Source: Paenibacillus mucilaginosus 3016
GTDB lineage: Bacteria > Bacillota > Bacilli > Paenibacillales > NBRC-103111
NCBI RefSeq assembly: GCF_000250655.1
Contig: NC_016935.1
Span: 4,420,001 to 4,484,000 of the forward strand
DNA length: 64,000 nucleotides
Direction of reading: 5' to 3'
Made by a program: the position numbers and the translations under genes. The notes under the pieces were generated by a model. It ran no database searches and was not told where the DNA came from. It saw only the letters and a program-made list of their open reading frames with translations. Positions 18,248-27,338 of this stretch are shown here, one piece after another. How positions within the stretch are numbered: position 1 is the stretch's first letter; each line of letters starts with the position of its first letter.

Positions 18248-19420
18248 TCACTTGATAGCGTCGCTCCGGGTTGATGATAGCTTGAACAGCAGGCGGTTCA
18301 GGTCCACCACCAGCTGTGCGGGATCGCTGCACCCGTTGAGCAGGGCTTCCCTGATCCGCATGCCGGCCTGCTCCTGGAAGGCGATATATCCGTCGAAGCG
18401 CGGCCGGACATACCCCAGATCCAGCGTGCGAAGCGTGTCCCTGAAGAACTGATGGGTAAGCTCATTCGCTCCTGCATCCGTCCAGGCACTGCGGTGCCCC
18501 GGCTGCCCGCCGCTGTTCACATAGGTCGTACGCTGAAACTCGCCGCCGGCTGCGAGCTGAGCATACTCTATCGCCGGCAGGATATGCTTGCAGCGGCTCG
18601 AGACCGCGATCCCCACCCCGCCGATCATGCTCCCGCCGGGTTGTCCCGAGTCCGACGGAATATCGGCGTACCGAAGAAGGCGGGAAGCAAAGCCGTGTCT
18701 TGCGTAATTCGAGTAGCCGTAGATCAGCGGAACATAAGCAATCTCATCCGTTGCGGCCATCCGGTCCGACATGCCGATGGGATCCATCGAGAAGGAACGC
18801 TCGTGCAGATACGGTACGAGCTCCTGCAGCTGGGCGATCGCCGCCGCGCCGGTCTCCGGGTGCAGCTCGGCTCCCTCCTTCCAGAAGCCGCCTCCCGACA
18901 GCTGGGCGCTGAGCGTGACGAAGCTCGCGAAGGCATGCACCGGCAGGAGGGGAAGCCCCAGCTTATGCTCCTTCGGCAGCTCCTTGGCCAGGCGGCGAAC
19001 CTCCTCCCAGGTCACGGGCACCCTGCAGCCATGCCGCTCCAGCAGATCCGCCCGGTATGCACTGACCTGTGCCGCCGCATCCGCGGCCAGCGCCCACTGC
19101 TTCCCGTTCCAGGAATAGCTGTCGTGGCTCGGACCCACGCTGTTACGCCGCTGATCCTCCAGGTATTCCTCGGGGATCCAATCATTCAGGGGCACGAGAA
19201 CGTCATGCCCCACCGCTGCACCGATATGAGGGTGATCGATCATGATCAGGTCATACGTCTCGGCTAACCGCTCGAGAGGATACGCCTCGAAGTCATGCAG
19301 CGATCTGGCATCCCAGGTGATCTCCATCTCGGGATACCGCTTCTTGAATGCCTCCGAGGCCGCCTGCAGCGGCAGCACGCCTCTCGGATGGTTCCAGGTC
19401 ATTCCACGCAGATGAATCAT
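18248..19420 (-). CDS. Solute-binding-protein-fold protein without a signal peptide
   Basis: A 390-residue protein resembling family-1 ABC solute-binding proteins (for example VPVTWEEVRRLAKELP, YVNSGGQPGHR), yet the N terminus MIHLRGMTWNHPRG goes straight into the first strand with no signal sequence, lipobox or membrane span. No permease or ATPase is nearby. The ATG overlaps the Gfo/Idh stop by four bases, so it is made together with cytosolic enzymes. It may be a cytosolic ligand-binding or delivery protein, not a transporter part (inference). A lost upstream signal sequence is unlikely because the coupling fixes the start. Confidence 0.8.
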   Translation of the reverse strand: MIHLRGMTWNHPRGVLPLQAASEAFKKRYPEMEITWDARSLHDFEAYPLERLAETYDLIMIDHPHIGAAVGHDVLVPLNDWIPEEYLEDQRRNSVGPSHDSYSWNGKQWALAADAAAQVSAYRADLLERHGCRVPVTWEEVRRLAKELPKEHKLGLPLLPVHAFASFVTLSAQLSGGGFWKEGAELHPETGAAAIAQLQELVPYLHERSFSMDPIGMSDRMAATDEIAYVPLIYGYSNYARHGFASRLLRYADIPSDSGQPGGSMIGGVGIAVSSRCKHILPAIEYAQLAAGGEFQRTTYVNSGGQPGHRSAWTDAGANELTHQFFRDTLRTLDLGYVRPRFDGYIAFQEQAGMRIREALLNGCSDPAQLVVDLNRLLFKLSSTRSDAIK

Positions 19421-20512
19421 GCTCCCGTTCCCCTCTCGATTTCCTCCAGATCAACCGGACGATTCTCTTCCATCGAACGGTAAGCGGCGAATACCATCTG
19501 CAGCGTCTGCAGATTGTCGCGGACACTGTTCTCCGGCTCCCGCTCCTCCTCGACCGCCCGCATCAGCTCTCCCATCGTGCCCATGAAGGCATGCGGGAAC
19601 CATCGTCCCTCCAGCTCCGGATGGAACCACTTGGGGCCAAGAGCCTTCGCACAGTAACTCATCGTGTCCTCCCGGCCGTGCGGATAGTTGTACAGCGCGC
19701 CGTTGGTTCCTTTGATGATGCCCTCCGTCCCCTCAAAGCGGAACGTGGCATACCAGTCCTCAGGATCGGCCCAGTTGTTATGGTTATCGTGAATGAGGGC
19801 CCGGCCCTCCCCCGCAAATTTGATATGAATCCAGCGTCCGCGTCTCTCCCAGGCTGGTCTGCCCGGGATAACGGGCGCCGTCCGCATACACATATTCCGG
19901 CTTGCCGAACAGGAAACGGATGGAGTCCAGGTAATGAATGCTGTGATACAGCACCTCCAGCCGGGGAATCTTCGTAATCCAGGGCCAAGACTCCCAATCC
20001 GTCTTGACATTGACCTGGATGGAGGCCTGCAGGGGAACTCCAAGCCATCCCTGATCCATGATGGCCCTGCTGGCACGGATCCCGGGAGACCACCGCATTT
20101 GCTGATTCACGGCAGCCCGGATCCCGGCCTGCTCGCATAGGGTGGCTATGCTCTCCGCGTCACGGTAATCCTCGCTCAGCGGCTTCTGGCACAGCAGGTG
20201 CTTGCCGGCGGCGGACGCTTCCTTCACTACCTGAAGCTGGTGCTTCGCCGGTACCGCGATATCTACGATGCTCACCGCCTCATCGTCCAGCAGCTCGGAG
20301 AGCGTGGAATATACCTTCGGGATCTCATACTGCTGCGCAAGCGCGCCTGCTTTGGTCCCATCGATGTCGTAGATTCCGACTACACGGAACCCCGCCATCC
20401 GGTAGGCCGGCAGGTGGCAGGACGCCACGATCTCCCCCGCCCCTACGATGGCGATTCCCATCGAACGGTCCTGCGGAAGCTTGGGCTTGTAGTCGAGCTG
20501 GGGCTCCCTCAT
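19417..20512 (-). pseudogene. Gfo/Idh/MocA-family dehydrogenase, interrupted by one frameshift
   Basis: About 365 residues if repaired. The Rossmann half (GIAIVGAGEIVASCH, LLCQKPLSEDY, then YHSIHYLDSIRFLFG) runs from 20512 to about 19840; the remainder (IHIKFAGEGRAL through the stop at 19417) is one frame over. One extra base near 19830-19840 explains it. Its N-terminal extension and QKP motif resemble the Gfo/Idh gene at 7915-9067. It overlaps MaoC upstream and the solute-binding-fold gene downstream by four bases each, so it belongs to the coupled operon. Substrate unknown. Confidence 0.82.
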
Positions 20513-20961
20513 GCCGATGCCCCCTGCCGCTTCACCATCAGCAGGTGCTCACACACCAGCACCGTCTCTCCGCGCTGGTTGGTCACCTCACACAGCTCGG
20601 TAACGAACCCGTAGTCCGGACGCTTCGGATGTTCGCGCTTTTCCTTCCAGGTCACGCGGACCCGGATGGTATCCCCGATGAATACGGGCTTGATAAACCG
20701 CAGCCGATCATATCCGTAGGAGAATGCCTCGGGATTCACCACTCCTGCGGTCATCCCTACCGCAACACTGAAGATCAAGGTCCCATGCGCGATCCGCTGC
20801 CCGAAATCCTGTGTCCGGCACCATTCGGCATCCATATGATGCGGATAAAAATCGCCCGTTTGTCCCGCATGCATCACAATATCCGTCTCCGTGATCGTTC
20901 TTCCCATGGTCTCTCTGACGGTGCCAATCTCATATTCCTCGAAGTATACCGACCGAAACAT
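20509..20961 (-). CDS. MaoC-like hydratase/dehydratase
   Basis: A 150-residue single hot-dog domain. The hydratase-2 motif is visible: [12 protein letters not shown] followed by FGQRIAHG, giving the Asp/His catalytic pair. MaoC proteins hydrate 2-enoyl-CoA or related CoA esters. Together with the CoA-transferase encoded upstream, this points to a route through CoA thioesters. It overlaps the Gfo/Idh gene by four bases, with a 65-base gap to the amidohydrolase. Confidence 0.9.
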   Translation of the reverse strand: MFRSVYFEEYEIGTVRETMGRTITETDIVMHAGQTGDFYPHHMDAEWCRTQDFGQRIAHGTLIFSVAVGMTAGVVNPEAFSYGYDRLRFIKPVFIGDTIRVRVTWKEKREHPKRPDYGFVTELCEVTNQRGETVLVCEHLLMVKRQGASA

Positions 20962-21026
20962 CCTCTGACTCCCCCGCTCTCATCCGTATTGAAACTTCCT
21001 CCATGCCCTGCTTTCCTGCCGCTTCC

Positions 21027-21866
21027 CTACGTTCTAATCCCATAGAATCGTGCCGCCGTCCCGCCCAGCACGGCTTCCTGTTCCTCAGCGGTTCTTCCGC
21101 GCAGAGCGATCCCCGTCTGCTCCCATACCTTGGCATAGTCCCCCGCCAGCAGGGAGACCGGCCAATCGCTCCCGAACATCAAGCGGTCCGCGCCGAACTG
21201 CTCGAAGGCATAATCGACATAAGGCTGCAGATCCGCAGCCGACCAATGCTCCCAGTCCGCGGCGGTGTTCAGCCCCGAAATCTTGGCATAGACCTGGGGG
21301 TACTGCGCTGCCTGCGCCAGCTGCGATGCCCACGGCTCCATCCCTTTGTCCTTGATGGGGGGCTTCGCCAAGTGATCGATCACCATCCGCAGCTCAGGAA
21401 TACGCTCGGCAAGATACGGGATGTGCTTCAAATGGTTGGGGAATACCGCTACGACGTCGAAGGGAAGTCCGTAGGAAGCCAGCACCCGCAGCCCCTCGAC
21501 AACCTCCTTGCGGATCACCCAGTCCGGATCCGGCTCGTCATGAATCAGATGGCGTACTCCCTTGAACAGCGGATGGCCCGAGAACCGCTCCAGCCTTCTC
21601 CCCGCTTCGAGCGGGTCATCCAGCTTCACCCAGCCGACCACTCCTCCGATCCAGTCATGCTTCGCCCCCAGACCGAGCATATACTCCGTATCTTCGTGAG
21701 AATTGGCCGCCTGCACAAGCACGGTCTTCTCCACGCCGGCCGCCTTCAACAAAGGCGCGAGCTCCTCCGGCTCATAGGTCCGGTATAAGGGTCCATGAGA
21801 AGGATTCAGCCAGGGGTATTCCTGCTTCTCCAAATTCCAGAAATGCTGGTGAGCATCGATTCTCAC
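21027..21866 (-). CDS. Amidohydrolase-family lactonase (L-fuconolactonase-like)
   Basis: A 279-residue amidohydrolase-2 TIM barrel. MRIDAHQHFWN carries the first HxH metal motif, VRHLIHDEPD is near residue 105, VIDHLAKPP near 165 and FGSDWPVS near 240 (conserved Asp). The family includes L-fucono-, L-rhamnono- and 4-sulfomuconolactonases. Here it could open a sugar lactone made by the Gfo/Idh dehydrogenase (inference). The gene starts five bases after the CoA-transferase stop. Confidence 0.88.
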   Translation of the reverse strand: MRIDAHQHFWNLEKQEYPWLNPSHGPLYRTYEPEELAPLLKAAGVEKTVLVQAANSHEDTEYMLGLGAKHDWIGGVVGWVKLDDPLEAGRRLERFSGHPLFKGVRHLIHDEPDPDWVIRKEVVEGLRVLASYGLPFDVVAVFPNHLKHIPYLAERIPELRMVIDHLAKPPIKDKGMEPWASQLAQAAQYPQVYAKISGLNTAADWEHWSAADLQPYVDYAFEQFGADRLMFGSDWPVSLLAGDYAKVWEQTGIALRGRTAEEQEAVLGGTAARFYGIRT

Positions 21867-21871
21867 AGGTT

Positions 21872-23028
21872 CTACACTCCCTTCCCAATAAGCTGAAACT
21901 CTTGAAGAAGCACTTCATTATGCTCTCCGATTCTAGGCGAGCCTGCGGTAGAAACCAGCCGCTCGCCGTCGATCCGGATCGGGCATCTCGTTGTTACCAT
22001 CGATGCCCCGTTCGACCTTGTGACCTCTTGGGTCATCTGCAGCACCCGGAACGCCTCATGCCCCGTCAAGCGATCCCAGGTCAGCACGTCCGCACACCAG
22101 TAGTCCGCCGCTTCCAGCCGCTCCAGCCAATAGGCAGTAGATTTCGTCACAAGGTGTTCCTTCAGCACCTGCTTAATGGCGTCCCGCTCCGTGAACCAGG
22201 ACTTGGGGTCGGTATAGGCCGCTAGTGCATCGCAGGCAAGCAGCTCTCCCAGCTTCGTAACGGATCCCATGGCCAGCGCGATATACCCGTCGAGGGTTTC
22301 GTAGATCCCATAGGGGGCTCCGAGGTAAGCATGCGCATTGCGGACGGAGCTGCGTACCGGGGCCTGGCCGCCGTCATTCAGGTAGGTGCTGAGCACCTCG
22401 AATTGAAAATCGAGTACGGATTCAAGTAGGCTGGCTTCTACCAAGCCGCCTTCCCCGGTGATGCCGCGCCGTACGAGACAAGCCAAGATGCCCTGAACCA
22501 GATGGGCGCCGGCCATCATATCGGCAATCGCTAGACCGAAGGGCACCGGACCCTGGCCTTCGTGCCGCTCAGCCAGGTCAGTCCGGACAAGGACTGCACA
22601 AGCAGATCCTGTCCCGGCTTATCCTTCCAGGGCCCGCTCGGGCCATAGCCGCTGATCTGACCGTAGACGAGCCTCGGGTTCAGCGCTTTGACCGCCTGGT
22701 AACCCAGCCCAATTTTCTCCATCACGCCCGGACGAAAGTTCTGTATGAGCACATCCGCACGTTTGACGAGTTCAACGACAGCGGCCAGTTCGGAGGGATC
22801 CTTCAGGTTCACGGCGAAGCTTTCTTTGTTCCGGTTGATCGAATGAAATAACGTGCTGTCCCCGTCGAGCTCCAGGTTCGAAATATACAGCCTCCGGCAC
22901 AGGTCTCCCCCGTCGGGTCGTTCAATCTTGATAACGCGCGCTCCCAGATCAGCCAGCCGCAGCGCCGCGGACGGCCCGGACAGAAACTGGCTGAAATCGA
23001 GTACAAGCAAGCCTTGAAGCGGTTTCAT
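21872..23028 (-). pseudogene. CaiB/BaiF family III CoA-transferase, interrupted by one frameshift
   Basis: Joined, the two pieces give about 385 residues, the family's normal length. The first (23028 to about 22560) has [20 protein letters not shown] and the [10 protein letters not shown] region, with Asp near [10 protein letters not shown]; the second (about 22560-21872) continues as [17 protein letters not shown]. The break near 22555-22567 needs one base deleted or two inserted. These enzymes move CoA between organic acids. It heads the operon, 45 bases from a predicted FCD operator. Sequence preservation on both sides suggests recent decay or an error. Confidence 0.82.
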
Positions 23029-23072
23029 AACGGATCCCTGCTTTCCCTTGTAATCCCGAAGTGTCGGTATTC

Positions 23073-23083
23073 TGGTAGTACCA
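23073..23083. promoter_or_regulatory. Predicted GntR/FCD operator, copy 1
   Basis: TGGTAGTACCA fits the FadR/FCD-type consensus TNGTNNNACNA. It lies 45 bases upstream of the CoA-transferase ATG and is repeated identically, with flanking C on each side, at 23179-23189. Repression or activation of the catabolic operon from here is inferred. Confidence 0.7.
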
Positions 23084-23178
23084 CTTTCGCAAAATAAAAA
23101 CCTGCCTTACAACAGGGCTAAACGGCGCCCTTCCCCAACGGAGCTCCGGTGTGATATGATGAGTTCACATTGGTTCTC

Positions 23179-23189
23179 TGGTAGTACCA
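23179..23189. promoter_or_regulatory. Predicted GntR/FCD operator, copy 2
   Basis: Second identical TGGTAGTACCA site, 65 bases before the regulator's own ATG and 106 bases from copy 1, so the regulator probably controls itself as well. Confidence 0.7.
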
Positions 23190-23253
23190 CGATTTCAGGT
23201 TACCACCGATTCCGTGCTAATTCAATCCTTTTTTTGGAGGTTCAACCGATACC

Positions 23254-24000
23254 ATGGTGCAATGGGAAAGTGTCAAACGGGTCACCGTCACGGAACAGAT
23301 CATGGAGCAAATCGCTCATTTCATAACCGAAGGGCAGCTGAAGGCGGGTGATAAGCTGCCGAACGAACGGGAGCTTGCCGCCACGCTTGGCGTAACCCGC
23401 GGCCGTGTCCGTGAGGCGCTGCGCGCCTTGTCGCTGATCGGCCTGATCACAATCAAGGCCGGTGAGGGCAGCTTCGTCAACAACCAGGAGGTCCCGATCC
23501 CCGAGGATACGATTGTCTGGATGTTCCATAACGAAATCCATAACCTCGAGGAAGTATACGCCGCCCGCAAGCTGATTGAGACGGAGATTTACAGCACCGC
23601 CGCGGGTAAGCTGGCCCCTCCCCACCTGGAACAGCTGGCCCTTCTTTTGCAGCGTATCCGGGATCTGCAGGAGCCGTCGGCTTCCGCTGTGCTGCAGCTG
23701 CTCGACGAATTCGACCTGCTCATCGGCGAGCACTGCGGGAATGCGATTTATTTTAAACTGATGCAGACGATCGTTCACCTGCGGAGAGAAACCAGCACAC
23801 ACATTCTCCAGGTGCCCGGGGCCGTAGAGAGCAGCATTGAGTCCCGGTCCGCCCTGCTGACTGCACTCGAAAGCGGAGACAGCACGAAGGTCAGAACCAC
23901 GGCGAACGAGTTCTTCAAGACGTCCCAGGCGTTCTACGAGTCCTTGGTGAAGGGGGAGCTCCGTCCTTCCCGGTCTTTGAAGGACCGTCCGACAACGTAA
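23254..24000 (+). CDS. GntR-family transcriptional regulator, FCD subfamily
   Basis: 248 residues. The winged HTH (residues 8-75) has LKAGDKLPNERELAATLGVT, then RVREALRALSLIGLI. The helical FCD effector domain (about 95-230) carries the expected metal or ligand residues (DEFDLLIG, HLRRE, HTHIL-type positions). It faces the CoA-transferase operon across two identical operator-like sites. FCD regulators usually release DNA when they bind an organic acid or sugar acid; that would fit this operon's chemistry. Confidence 0.93.
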   Translation: MVQWESVKRVTVTEQIMEQIAHFITEGQLKAGDKLPNERELAATLGVTRGRVREALRALSLIGLITIKAGEGSFVNNQEVPIPEDTIVWMFHNEIHNLEEVYAARKLIETEIYSTAAGKLAPPHLEQLALLLQRIRDLQEPSASAVLQLLDEFDLLIGEHCGNAIYFKLMQTIVHLRRETSTHILQVPGAVESSIESRSALLTALESGDSTKVRTTANEFFKTSQAFYESLVKGELRPSRSLKDRPTT

Positions 24001-24044
24001 CAACCCTTTTGCGTCGTTTCACAGCTTGTCCGTTAACGTAATGG

Positions 24045-24069
24045 AGGCCGCCGGACGTGCCGGCAGCCT
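24045..24069 (+). terminator. Terminator after the GntR regulator
   Basis: AGGCCGCCGG pairs with CCGGCAGCCT with a single C-A mismatch and a 5-base loop, followed by TCTTAT. It separates the regulator from the convergent hypothetical gene at 24099. Confidence 0.6.
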
Positions 24070-24098
24070 TCTTATGCTGATGCTCAGGCGTATGCTGT

Positions 24099-24497
24099 TT
24101 AGGACTTTACTTCAAACTCGAGCGGTTCTCCTAAGTGTTCAGGAATTCCGTTTTCCAAGACCGCTGTAGGTATGCTCTCCATCCCGTTATTACTCCTTGG
24201 AGCAGTCAGCTTTCTTCTGTTGGTTAAATCAAACATCCCCCAACACTCCCCATCCACAATAAGGGCTGTCTTGGCAGAGTCATTAGACCAAATCATATGC
24301 ACCTGTTTGCATTCATGAATGGAAGGGGAAATTTGATTGTAGATCCAGAGCGCATCCGAGATCCCCATCAGTTCTCCTTCTGGTGACAAGGTACAAAAGT
24401 ACAGGTAACCGGTCTCCCCATTATCTTCAAACACGCACAGCCATTTCCCATCAGGGGAAACCGCATCTATGACAAAGCTCATCTCCGGATTGCTCAA
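24099..24497 (-). CDS. Hypothetical protein, possible DUF2251-like
   Basis: 132 residues, acidic, no signal peptide or membrane span. Features such as VSPDGKWLCVFEDNGETGYLY and ALWIYNQ recall small uncharacterised beta-rich proteins of Bacilli, but I am not sure of the family. TTG at 24497 is the likely start because GGGAGG lies nine bases upstream; the inner ATG at 24482 has GGAG directly against it. It stands alone between the GntR terminator and a DMT transporter. Confidence 0.6.
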   Translation of the reverse strand: MSNPEMSFVIDAVSPDGKWLCVFEDNGETGYLYFCTLSPEGELMGISDALWIYNQISPSIHECKQVHMIWSNDSAKTALIVDGECWGMFDLTNRRKLTAPRSNNGMESIPTAVLENGIPEHLGEPLEFEVKS

Positions 24498-24534
24498 AGT
24501 GTACCGCCTCCCATATTTACATCCACGAACCGGC

Positions 24535-25431
24535 TTACGTTTGCCTCTGCCGTGTCAGTTGAACGGCCAAGATGGCCGCGCCGGTAACCGTTAAGCCAAT
24601 GATTTGCAATGGCGTCAGGCTCCTGCTGAAAAAAACAATATCTAATAAGACGACTTCCAATAACATAAGGTTGTTGATTAAATTGCTCTTATAAGCACTC
24701 AAATGCTTTTGTGTCCAAGCCCACAAGGAAAAAGCAAGAGCCCCATTCACGGATCCAAGCCAGAGTAAAATAAGAATCAGTTTCCCCGTGATGACGGGAA
24801 CCCCTTCGGTGATGAGACCGATGAGTATCATGCCTAACGCACCGATGAACATGGGGATCGTAACTAGGTCCGCCGACCGGACCTTTTTTGTATGCAGCAA
24901 ATATCTTGTCATCGTTAGATGGGCGGCATACCCGATCGAAGAGATCATCATCAATCCGATACCGTACACACTGCTCTCTTCGAAATCCCAGGGATAATAA
25001 TACAGCAAAGTCCCTGCCATCGCTGCGGCAATGCCGGCGAGAATGGTCAAGCTTCGAATTTCCCGCAGCCATAGTAGATCCATCAGAACGACAAAGAAGG
25101 TATTGCCGATGCTGAGCAGCAAACTGGATTGTGTGGGCGTCAAAAGCGACTGGCCCCCATATTGCAGCCCTTGGGCAACTAAAAATCCAAGGATACCCAG
25201 CACCAAGCAGCTGAGGAAAGGAATCTTAGGGGCATGAACTTCTCGGTCTTTGCCCCATTTGTAATTCAAGGCTTGCAGTATCCACAGCGTCAGCACTGCC
25301 GTCAGGTACCGTAAGCCGGACAGCATAAAAGGTCCGATCCCGTCCATGAAAGCGAATTTGTTAATAATATAAGAGGTAGACCAAAGAACCGTAACCAAAA
25401 CAGCAGCCGTGACGACCCATAAACTCCGCAT
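24535..25431 (-). CDS. EamA/DMT-family transporter
   Basis: A 298-residue inner-membrane protein with ten hydrophobic spans in two EamA repeats, beginning with VVTAAVLVTVLWSTSYIINK. Members export amino acids or other small metabolites; the substrate cannot be told from sequence. The ATG at 25431 is preferred because GGAGG lies four bases upstream. Confidence 0.9.
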   Translation of the reverse strand: MRSLWVVTAAVLVTVLWSTSYIINKFAFMDGIGPFMLSGLRYLTAVLTLWILQALNYKWGKDREVHAPKIPFLSCLVLGILGFLVAQGLQYGGQSLLTPTQSSLLLSIGNTFFVVLMDLLWLREIRSLTILAGIAAAMAGTLLYYYPWDFEESSVYGIGLMMISSIGYAAHLTMTRYLLHTKKVRSADLVTIPMFIGALGMILIGLITEGVPVITGKLILILLWLGSVNGALAFSLWAWTQKHLSAYKSNLINNLMLLEVVLLDIVFFSRSLTPLQIIGLTVTGAAILAVQLTRQRQT

Positions 25432-25604
25432 TCTACCTCCTTTCATCCCTCCCTGCCCAGAGTAAATCTAAAATAATTTAACCTAAGATATAAAGAGTGT
25501 ATGTAGACCGGAGGAGCCGCTTTGTATAATTTTAGAATTACAGCGTTTTGAATATATCATAAGCGGTCTCTTAGAGAAGCCCGTTGCTGAAGGGGATACA
25601 TACA

Positions 25605-25790
25605 GTGGATAGCGGCACCCATTTTTATTGCTGCAGGTGCAGCAAAGTAGAACCCAAAGAAGATGCATTAAACCTCTTTTCGACAGGGCACCGAATCATC
25701 GAAGGCCAAAAATACTCCGTCGGTTATTGCGTTACCAGTGAATTTCTTCTTCATGCTTATTCCATGTTGGAGGAGGACGAGGAAGACTGA
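25605..25790 (+). CDS. Small cysteine-containing hypothetical protein (61 aa)
   Basis: A short protein with a CCRC cluster near the N terminus, one more Cys (GYCVTS) and an acidic tail (LEEDEED), which might bind a metal. GTG at 25605 has AGGGG at a fair distance; TTG at 25584 is an alternative. The frame is clean, with plausible composition and no overlap with other genes, but nothing else supports it. Confidence 0.45.
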   Translation: MDSGTHFYCCRCSKVEPKEDALNLFSTGHRIIEGQKYSVGYCVTSEFLLHAYSMLEEDEED

Positions 25791-25950
25791 GTGCCGGCCG
25801 TCTTCTACCAGACTTATTCCATTGTAACTATGATTACCAATTAAATCCATTCATTTATTAAAAAATGAAATCAGATAAGCTGCCGGGATATTACAGGCAG
25901 TTATTGGTTATCTTATCTGATGACATCAAGTCTCAGGAGAAGGATACCCT

Positions 25951-27195
25951 ATGCCGCATCAGAGGTTCCAGCCAGGGAACATAAAACCACGTTATGCCAA
26001 AGGGCATATCTCCGTATTTGGGATCAATTCCGTATATCCGCGCACGCCTTGGATTGCCGCTTGGTGGTCGGCTGCTTTTCCAGGGTTTGGGCACATGTTT
26101 ATAGGAAAGTACCTGCATGGTTTTGTTCTGATCATCTGGGAGCTTGTGGTCAACACCCAGTCCAATCTCAACGTGGGGATTGCCTTATCCTTTCTCGGCA
26201 GATTCGAGGAGGCCAAGGCTCAAATAAATCAGGATTGGGCTCTGCTGTACGTGGCCGTATATGTATACAGTATCTGGGACAGTTACCGCTGCGCGGTGGA
26301 GATCAAAAAAAGTCACGTTCTGTCCGAAGTGGAAGATGCGCCTATTGCACCTTCGGATGTCAGCTTCTTTGATGTCATTATTCTTGACAAGAAGAATCCC
26401 TGGGCAGGCATGCTCTGGTCCCTCTTCACCCCTGGTTTGGGGCAATTATATGGGGGAAGTACGATTGTCGGCACCTTTGTTTTGGCCTGGTGGATCTTTG
26501 TTTGCTATAAGGCCGCGGCCGTTCGGGCCTGGCTCCATTCGTTCCTTGGGGATTTCAGCGGCGTACATGCCATGGTGGATTGGAAATGGTTCCTCTTTTT
26601 GCCCTCCATGTACACCTTTGCAGTATATCAGGCCTATGCATCGGTAAATGAAAGCAATACGTTATTCGATATCGAGCAAGTACGACACCTAAGAGTGAGG
26701 GCTGAGAACTTGGGACACCTAACCACCAACAGCAACAATACCATACAACTCATCGCCACATTCGAGTTTTCGCCTTTTGTAGAGATGGTGATCCATGATT
26801 TTGAGAAGCTCGGCGTGCCTTCGCAGAATATTGTTGCCCTGCCTTTGGAAAACCTGGAGACGCAAATCCATGTTATTGATTCCATTCATCGGGTCGATGG
26901 CAGAAGCATTCTGGACGGAGCCATGATGGGCGGAACGATTTTTGCGGTTCTGGGAGCGATCTATGGACTCGTCTGGCGCTGGGGACCGGTTATTTGGGGG
27001 CTGCTTGGCCTAGCGGGCGGTTTCGTATTGGGATTACTCGTTGAACTGGCGGTGAACAAAAAGCGGATGACACTGTTTGCAGGCCGAAAAAGTGAGGTGA
27101 TGGTGCAGGTAAGCTGTCATGCCTCCCTGAAGGACCATTTGATTAAAGTGCTCAAAATGCGGAAAGCCCTCGGGTATGCAATTAAACCTCAATGA
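25951..27195 (+). CDS. Membrane protein with two TM2-like units
   Basis: 414 residues. Two similar blocks are visible: PWIAAWWSAAFPGFGHMFIG near residue 33 and PWAGMLWSLFTPGLGQLYGG near 150, each a TM2-type hairpin (small-residue-rich helix, PGxGQ/HxxxG, second helix). The middle is soluble (residues 230-320). The C-terminal part has a Gly-rich double span (GGTIFAVLGAIYG; WGLLGLAGGFVLGLLVE) resembling stress-protein glycine hairpins. The start follows GGAGAAGG. No function can be assigned. Confidence 0.75.
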   Translation: MPHQRFQPGNIKPRYAKGHISVFGINSVYPRTPWIAAWWSAAFPGFGHMFIGKYLHGFVLIIWELVVNTQSNLNVGIALSFLGRFEEAKAQINQDWALLYVAVYVYSIWDSYRCAVEIKKSHVLSEVEDAPIAPSDVSFFDVIILDKKNPWAGMLWSLFTPGLGQLYGGSTIVGTFVLAWWIFVCYKAAAVRAWLHSFLGDFSGVHAMVDWKWFLFLPSMYTFAVYQAYASVNESNTLFDIEQVRHLRVRAENLGHLTTNSNNTIQLIATFEFSPFVEMVIHDFEKLGVPSQNIVALPLENLETQIHVIDSIHRVDGRSILDGAMMGGTIFAVLGAIYGLVWRWGPVIWGLLGLAGGFVLGLLVELAVNKKRMTLFAGRKSEVMVQVSCHASLKDHLIKVLKMRKALGYAIKPQ

Positions 27196-27211
27196 TTCAT
27201 TTATTAATGGA

Positions 27212-27247
27212 ACAGGCCGCCGATCACACCGGTGACCTGTTTTTTGT
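27212..27247 (+). terminator. Terminator after the TM2-like membrane gene
   Basis: ACAGG (27212-27216) pairs with CCTGT (27236-27240), with further pairing inside, followed by TTTTTTG. Confidence 0.75.
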
Positions 27248-27272
27248 TAATAGTCCATCTCCTCAAAATAGA

Positions 27273-27306
27273 AGCGGCCCCCCTCGATAGTTACAAGGGG
27301 ACCGCT
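27273..27306 (-). terminator. Terminator after the first S-layer protein gene
   Basis: AGCGG...CCGCT outer stem plus CCCC/GGGG inner pairing, 33 bases beyond the stop at 27339, with a loose T-rich stretch on the minus strand. Confidence 0.6.
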
Positions 27307-27338
27307 GTTGAAGCTAAAGAACCAAAACCTTCCATTCC

